Source: Croceicoccus mobilis (GTDB taxonomy: Bacteria > Pseudomonadota > Alphaproteobacteria > Sphingomonadales > Sphingomonadaceae). Taken from it: a stretch of 64,000 bases of DNA. The notes under the pieces are model-generated. The model was not told where the DNA came from. It searched no databases and worked only from the letters and a program-made list of their open reading frames with translations. The DNA is taken from positions 62,001 to 126,000 of the forward strand of contig NZ_LYWZ01000017.1 of NCBI RefSeq assembly GCF_001661965.1, in the 5' to 3' direction. The position numbers and the translations under genes were made by a program. Below, one piece after another: positions 59,605-64,000 of this stretch (within the stretch, counting starts at the first letter, position 1; each line of letters starts with the position of its first letter).

Positions 59605-60672
59605 CTATCCGCCCGCCCCCTCCAGCACGCGCCGCGCCGATGCCGCGGCCTGCGCGACGGTCTTGGCGGTATGGGTGGATGTCCGGTTGGCCGCGGTGCC
59701 GTCGGCGTATCGCTTCAGCACCCCCTGCACCATCGCGGCAAAGCGGAACTGCGCATAGGCGAGATACCAGTCCCAATCGGGCACCGCGCCCAGCCCCATG
59801 TGCGAGAGATAGCGTTCGACCTGCTCATTCATCGCCGGGATGCCCGTGCCCGCAAGGTCTTGCCCGCATAAAGTCGGCGCGCCCGGTGCCGGTGGCAGCC
59901 ACCATGGACGCAAATGATGGGCGAGATCGACAAACGGATCGCCCAGCGTCGCCATTTCCCAGTCGAGCACGGCCAGTGCGCGCGGCGCATCGGCAGCGAA
60001 AATGATGTTGTAGATGCCGTAATCGCCATGGATTAGCCGGGTCGGCGCATCGGCAGGCACACGCTCGGCCAACGCATCCATCAGCCAGTGCATGTCGGGC
60101 ACATGTTGCATTTCCGCTGCACGATATTGCTTCGACCACAGCGTCAGGTTGCGCGCGGCGTAGCCAGATGGCCGCCCGAAATCGCCAAGCCCGATCTGGG
60201 CGGGTTCGAGACTATGCAAACGCGCCAGCCAGTCGGCGGCATTGGCATAGGTCGCGGCGCGCTTTGCCGGTTCCTCATCCGGCATCAGCGGATCCCAGAC
60301 TACCCGGCCCGCGACATGTTCGCAGATGTAAAAGGCGCTGCCGATAATGCTCTCGTCGCCGCAATATGCAAACGGGCGCGGCACCGGAAAGCCCTCTGGA
60401 TGAAGCGCGGCGATGGCGCGATATTCGCGGTCTATGGCATGGGCGCCGCGCAGCAATTCCCCCGGCGGCTTACGGCGCAATACAAAGTCCCCGCCCCGCG
60501 CCCGCAGCAGATAGGTCGGGTTCGACTGCCCTCCTTTGAACTTGCGCCCCGATTCCAGCGCGCCTGCATCGGGCACGTGCTCCGCCATGAACGCTGCCAA
60601 TGCAGAAAGGTCGAGTTTGAGCCGCTCGGTCGGCTCCTCGGTTCCTGAAAAGGCGGCGTCGAGGTCGGTCAT
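59605..60672 (-). CDS. Phosphotransferase family protein, ACAD10/11-kinase type
   Basis: A 355-residue kinase-like protein of the APH/ChoK fold. KFKGGQSNPTYLL is the glycine-rich start, LIHGDYGIYNIIF the catalytic loop, and VLDWEMATLGDPFVD the metal-binding segment. This pattern is that of the kinase domain of mammalian ACAD10/ACAD11. It directly follows, with a five-base gap, an acyl-CoA dehydrogenase that also matches the ACAD10/11 type, so the two may form the bacterial two-gene version. An upstream TTG at 60681 is less likely than the ATG at 60672. Confidence 0.88.
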   Translation of the reverse strand: MTDLDAAFSGTEEPTERLKLDLSALAAFMAEHVPDAGALESGRKFKGGQSNPTYLLRARGGDFVLRRKPPGELLRGAHAIDREYRAIAALHPEGFPVPRPFAYCGDESIIGSAFYICEHVAGRVVWDPLMPDEEPAKRAATYANAADWLARLHSLEPAQIGLGDFGRPSGYAARNLTLWSKQYRAAEMQHVPDMHWLMDALAERVPADAPTRLIHGDYGIYNIIFAADAPRALAVLDWEMATLGDPFVDLAHHLRPWWLPPAPGAPTLCGQDLAGTGIPAMNEQVERYLSHMGLGAVPDWDWYLAYAQFRFAAMVQGVLKRYADGTAANRTSTHTAKTVAQAAASARRVLEGAGG

Positions 60673-60677
60673 CGCGA

Positions 60678-61907
60678 TCAACCCGCGTCTTCGGCAGCAG
60701 ACTTGCGATATTTCGCAAGCTCCAGCCGGGCGATGGTGCGATTGTGCACCTCGTCCGGGCCATCGCCCATGCGGATCATGTTCATGCGGGTAAAGCCATA
60801 GCCCAGCCCGAAATCATCGGACAGGCCAGCCGCGCCGAACGCCTGCACCGCCATGTCGGCGACCTGCCGCCCGATCCGGACCGCCGCGACCTTGATCTGC
60901 GATATCTCGCTGCGCGCCGCGCGATTGCCCACCGTATCCATCAGCCATGCCGTATGCTGCACCAGCAGGCGCAGCATGCTGATATCGGTCCGCGCCCGCG
61001 CAATGCGTTCGTGCCAGACCGATTGCGCGGCCAGCGGCTTGCCGAAAGCGATGCGGCTGCTCAGCCTTTCGCAGGCGATCTCCAGCATGCGTTCGCATTG
61101 CCCGATGATGCGCATGCAGTGATGGATGCGCCCCGGGCCGAGCCTCCCTTGCGAAATCTCGAAGCCGCGCCCTTCCCCCAGGATCAGGTTGCTGGCCGGA
61201 ACCCGCACGTTCTCGAACAGGATTTCCGCCTGCCCCTTGGGTTCGTCGTAATAGCCAAATGCCGACAGCGGGCGTACGATGGTGATGCCGGGCGTATCGG
61301 GCTCGACCAGTATCTGGCTCTGCTGATGGTGCAGATCGGCATCGGGATCGGCCTTGCCCATCACGATGAAGATGGCGGTGTGCGGGTGATAGGCATTGGT
61401 GATCCACCATTTGCGCCCGTTGATGACATAGTCGTCGCCATCGCGCTCGATCCGGGTCTGGATATTGGTCGCATCCGAACTCGCCACCGCCGGTTCGGTC
61501 ATGCAAAAGGAAGAGCGGATCTCTCCCGCCAGCAGCGGCTTCAGCCAGCGCTCCTTCTGCTCTTCGCTGCCAAAGCGGTCGAGCACTTCCATATTGCCGG
61601 TATCGGGCGCGGAACAGTTGAACACCTCGGACGCGAAATTGACCCGGCCCATGATTTCCGAAAGCGGCGCATAATCGAGGTTCGACAGCCCCGCCCCGTT
61701 TTCGGAATCGGGCAGGAACAGGTTCCACAAACCCTCGGCCCGCGCCTTCGCCTTCAGCTCTTCCATGATCTCGGGCTGGCGGAACCGTTCGGGCCCCTGC
61801 TTCAGCTGGCGGTGATAGGCCTCTTCGTTCGGATAGACATGCGCATCCATGAAGCGCCTCAAACGGGCCTCGAATTCTCGCGATTTTTCCGACTGTACCG
61901 GCACCAT
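60678..61907 (-). CDS. Acyl-CoA dehydrogenase, ACAD10/11 type
   Basis: A 409-residue acyl-CoA dehydrogenase. CMTEPAVASSDATNIQTRI and YVINGRKWWITNA are the signatures; AFGAAGLSDDFGLG and MGDGPDEVHNRTIA are typical of the ACAD10/11 group, where Asp stands at the position of the MCAD catalytic Glu. The ATG at 61907 follows a TTG alternative at 61916. First gene of the leftward five-gene operon. With the neighbouring phosphotransferase it may remove a 4-hydroxy group from an acyl-CoA through phosphorylation and elimination (inference). Confidence 0.9.
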   Translation of the reverse strand: MVPVQSEKSREFEARLRRFMDAHVYPNEEAYHRQLKQGPERFRQPEIMEELKAKARAEGLWNLFLPDSENGAGLSNLDYAPLSEIMGRVNFASEVFNCSAPDTGNMEVLDRFGSEEQKERWLKPLLAGEIRSSFCMTEPAVASSDATNIQTRIERDGDDYVINGRKWWITNAYHPHTAIFIVMGKADPDADLHHQQSQILVEPDTPGITIVRPLSAFGYYDEPKGQAEILFENVRVPASNLILGEGRGFEISQGRLGPGRIHHCMRIIGQCERMLEIACERLSSRIAFGKPLAAQSVWHERIARARTDISMLRLLVQHTAWLMDTVGNRAARSEISQIKVAAVRIGRQVADMAVQAFGAAGLSDDFGLGYGFTRMNMIRMGDGPDEVHNRTIARLELAKYRKSAAEDAG

Positions 61908-61996
61908 GCCCGCCAATCCCCTGTCCCACGCCGAACGTGCCCGGCTGTTCGTGTTTTGCCGCGAACATGCAGGTAAGTGGCGGGCCAGTCAACTTG

Positions 61997-62010
61997 ATAT
62001 GCTAGTTTAC
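61997..62010. promoter_or_regulatory. Island palindrome, ACAD side
   Basis: ATATGCTAGTTTAC, centre TA, 89 bp upstream of the ACAD start. Confidence 0.5.
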
Positions 62011-62051
62011 GATTTCACCTTGCCAGCATCCGGGCATCACCGCACAATGCC

Positions 62052-62065
62052 GTATGCACGCATAT
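62052..62065. promoter_or_regulatory. Island palindrome, SDR side
   Basis: GTATGCACGCATAT, a good dyad with only the last base off consensus, 26 bp upstream of the SDR and exactly 55 bp from the other copy. Confidence 0.65.
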
Positions 62066-62091
62066 CGGTGCGGCATGATCGGGAGAGAGAC

Positions 62092-62919
62092 ATGACGATT
62101 AGCCTCACATTTCCGGAAGGCGGCGCGCTGATGGCAGGCGGCACTGGCACCATCGGGCGCGGCGTGGTGGAAGGGCTGTGCCGCGCCGGGGTACCGGTAT
62201 TGTTCACCTATCTTGGCGCCGGGCGGCATGACAGCGCCGGCATCGCGGCCGAAATGGTCGAGCGCCTGTCGGCACAGGGCCACCAGATCCGCGCCCGCCG
62301 CATGGACATGCGCGATCCCGCCCAGATAGAGGACGCGCTGGACGAGCTTGAAAGCTGGACGGGCCGCGTTCACGCCGTGATGACGACAGCGGGCGCGGTG
62401 CCGATCTTTGCCAAAACGGGTGATTATACGCCCGACGATCTTGCCGCGTTCATCGATGGCGATTTCATGGCCTATTTCCGCCTGTTCCGTTGCGGCATCC
62501 AGCGTATGCGGGAAACGGGCGGCGGATCGCTGACCTGCACCACCACGATCGATGTCGGCAAGCTGGCGCAATATAACGGCGCTTCGGGCATGTCGAAGGG
62601 CGCTGTCGAGGCGATGATGCGCCATATCGCATCCGAAGAAGCGCTGACCGGCATTCGCGCCAATTACGTGCGCATCGGATGGGTGGGCGACGACCAGTTT
62701 TCCGACCACCCCGAATGGCGCCAGCCGCCCGCGGGGCCAGAGCCGGTGACGCAGGCGGAAATGCTGGCCCATATCGCGCGCAGCCACATGGATGCGATGC
62801 CGATGCAGCGGCCCGGAAACCTGCGCGAAATCGGCGATGTCTTCGCCTATCTCGCATCCGATCAGGCATCCTATCTGACCGGGCAGTGCATCAAGATGGA
62901 CGGCGCCGAAGATCGCTGA
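62092..62919 (+). CDS. SDR-fold protein with Ser in place of catalytic Tyr
   Basis: A 275-residue protein of the short-chain dehydrogenase fold. The loop AGGTGTIGRGVVEG binds the nucleotide. The catalytic Lys169 is kept in SGMSKGAVEAMM, but the Tyr four residues earlier is Ser165; Tyr161 is four residues further back. NNAG reads TTAGAV. ATG at 62092 follows GGGAGAGAGAC. It is a single rightward gene. It could use Tyr161 or act as a different enzyme. Confidence 0.85.
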   Translation: MTISLTFPEGGALMAGGTGTIGRGVVEGLCRAGVPVLFTYLGAGRHDSAGIAAEMVERLSAQGHQIRARRMDMRDPAQIEDALDELESWTGRVHAVMTTAGAVPIFAKTGDYTPDDLAAFIDGDFMAYFRLFRCGIQRMRETGGGSLTCTTTIDVGKLAQYNGASGMSKGAVEAMMRHIASEEALTGIRANYVRIGWVGDDQFSDHPEWRQPPAGPEPVTQAEMLAHIARSHMDAMPMQRPGNLREIGDVFAYLASDQASYLTGQCIKMDGAEDR

Positions 62920-62942
62920 ACCGTCAGGGACCAGCGATATTG

Positions 62943-62956
62943 GTATTCTGGCATAC
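62943..62956. promoter_or_regulatory. Island palindrome upstream of second Rieske oxygenase
   Basis: GTATTCTGGCATAC, one mismatch (T at position 5); the dyad continues outward to TGGTATTCTGGCATACCA. It lies 77 bp upstream of the oxygenase start. Confidence 0.75.
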
Positions 62957-63033
62957 CAGTTTGATTTCGGTCAATGCGGCCCCCTCCCCTCGCCTCTATT
63001 CCGCAAGATGGAAGGATGCAGGAGAGAAGGCAG

Positions 63034-64000
63034 ATGACCGATATCATGGAAGCGCAGGCCGATTACCTCAAGGGTTTCGGAACCGAACTATCGCCCACAT
63101 GGCGCGAATTGGCGGCGCAGGACACGCACCGGATCGAACCGTCGCTGGCGGACGAGAATTCGCCGTTCCTCGGCGACGATCCGATCCCGGCCAGCCGCTA
63201 CACCTCGTACGACTACCACCGCGAGGAGGTGGAGAAGGTGTGGCTGAAAACCTGGCAGGTCGCCTGCCGCGAAGAGGAGATCCCCGAGGTCGGCGATCAT
63301 TTCGTCTATCGCATTGCGGGCATGTCCTTCATCGTCGTGCGCACCGCGCCCGAGGAATTTCGCGCCTTCCGCAATCTGTGCATGCATCGCGGGCGCGAGC
63401 TGGTCGATTGCAGCGGCAAGGGCGCGAAATCGTTCCGCTGCGCCTATCACGCGTGGACATGGAACATCGACGGTTCGCTGCAGGGTTTCCCCGGCAAGTG
63501 GGACTTCCCCACCGTCGGCGAAGGCAGCCACGATCTGCGCACCGCCAGCGTGGCGCGCTGGAACGGGTTCGTCTTCATCAACCCGGATCGCAATGCCGCG
63601 CCATTGGCGCAGCATCTGGGCGGGATGGACCGCCATTTCGCCGACTGGCCGCTCGACCGGCGTTTTACCCTCTGGCACGTGCGCAAGACGATCCGCGCGA
63701 ACTGGAAAGTGGCGATGGAGGCCTTCCTCGAAGGCTATCACCTCGCCATGACCCACCCGCAGGCACTGCCCTCGGTCAGCGAACATGGCACGCAATATGA
63801 CATCTGGCAGGAAGGCGATGCCGCCTATAGCCGTTCGATGACCCCGACCGCCGTGCCCAGCCACCATGCCCGCGGCGGCAGCCGGGAAGAGGCGATCGCG
63901 GTACAATGGGCGCTGCTCAACGGTCTGCGCATGGACGATGCGCCCGAACTGCCCGAGAACATCCACGACCGGGCGACACTGGCGCAGTGGCGGCGCGACA
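63034..64000 (+). CDS. Rieske oxygenase, alpha subunit (partial, runs off the window)
   Basis: The frame from ATG at 63034 stays open to the window edge, about 322 residues. ATG follows GGAGAGAAGGCAG. The Rieske site is CMHRGRELV near 114 and CAYHAWTWN near 135; the mononuclear iron site is EGYHLAMTHPQ. It resembles the oxygenase at 23663 in length of the N-terminal part and in the ALP-S-GTQYD segment, but the cluster motif is CMH rather than CPH. It is likely an alpha-only hydroxylase; the C-terminus with the iron Asp is not visible. Confidence 0.9.
   Translation, partial: MTDIMEAQADYLKGFGTELSPTWRELAAQDTHRIEPSLADENSPFLGDDPIPASRYTSYDYHREEVEKVWLKTWQVACREEEIPEVGDHFVYRIAGMSFIVVRTAPEEFRAFRNLCMHRGRELVDCSGKGAKSFRCAYHAWTWNIDGSLQGFPGKWDFPTVGEGSHDLRTASVARWNGFVFINPDRNAAPLAQHLGGMDRHFADWPLDRRFTLWHVRKTIRANWKVAMEAFLEGYHLAMTHPQALPSVSEHGTQYDIWQEGDAAYSRSMTPTAVPSHHARGGSREEAIAVQWALLNGLRMDDAPELPENIHDRATLAQWRRD

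Noticed and set aside
61849-62091. Upstream extension of the SDR at 62092
   Set aside because: It overlaps the divergent ACAD start and both operators; the ATG at 62092 has a clear ribosome site.
1-64000. tRNA, rRNA, insertion sequence, phage or integrase genes
   Set aside because: None seen on reading both strands; the island shows no mobile-element boundary inside the window.

Overview
The window is one dense, GC-rich stretch of an alphaproteobacterial chromosome or megaplasmid, most likely from a sphingomonad (Novosphingobium/Sphingobium/Sphingopyxis type; inferred). The clues are five TonB-dependent receptors (one partial), many short-chain dehydrogenases (SDRs), acyl-CoA dehydrogenases (ACADs), NTF2-like and VOC proteins, Rieske oxygenases, short ATGA/GTGA overlaps inside operons, and no tRNA, rRNA, insertion sequence or CRISPR. 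It reads as a catabolic island for a hydrophobic, probably polycyclic or isoprenoid/steroid-like compound. That substrate is an inference from enzyme types; nothing in the sequence names it.

Layout. 1-9.4 kb: end of a receptor; an AraC regulator operon with VOC, SDR and NTF2-like genes; a divergent receptor; a GMC oxidoreductase/small subunit/VOC operon; an SDR. 9.6-16 kb: a 3-ketosteroid-dehydrogenase-like flavoprotein with an SRPBCC protein, a MarR regulator divergent from a ThuA-like gene, a Rieske ferredoxin with a Gfo/Idh-like protein, and an enoyl-CoA hydratase. 16-21 kb: two tail-to-tail receptors with back-to-back terminators. 21-34 kb: CrtC/AttH-like protein, DUF1330, enoyl-CoA hydratase, Rieske oxygenase, MaoC hydratase, NIPSNAP, acyl-CoA ligase, GST-like, two phosphotransferases, Zn-alcohol dehydrogenase, cytochrome P450. 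34-47.6 kb: a leftward run of 13 genes (two ACADs, HMG-CoA-synthase-like/zinc-ribbon fusion, thiolase, MaoC, CitE-like lyase, two-subunit 2-oxoacid dehydrogenase E1, second ketosteroid-dehydrogenase-like flavoprotein, CrtC/AttH-like protein, degenerate SDR, NTF2-like, epoxide hydrolase). 48-57 kb: SDR, SnoaL-like, MDR reductase, YCII, second MarR, tiny zinc-ribbon protein, MFS transporter, receptor, SDR, TesB thioesterase. 57-64 kb: an ACAD/phosphotransferase/three-SDR operon, an SDR with an altered active site, and the start of a second Rieske oxygenase.

The most striking signal is regulatory. A 14-bp palindrome, roughly GTAnGC-N2-GCnTAC, occurs in almost every promoter region from 3.5 to 63 kb (24 sites listed), often twice between divergent genes, including upstream of both MarR genes and the AraC gene. 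This suggests the island is one regulon under a single dimeric DNA-binding protein. Working model (inference): receptors import the substrate; P450, Rieske oxygenases, flavoprotein dehydrogenases and SDRs oxidise the skeleton; the CoA ligase, ACADs, hydratases, thiolase, CitE-like lyase and E1 pair shorten the resulting acids; the operator-binding protein senses an early intermediate, possibly a CoA ester.
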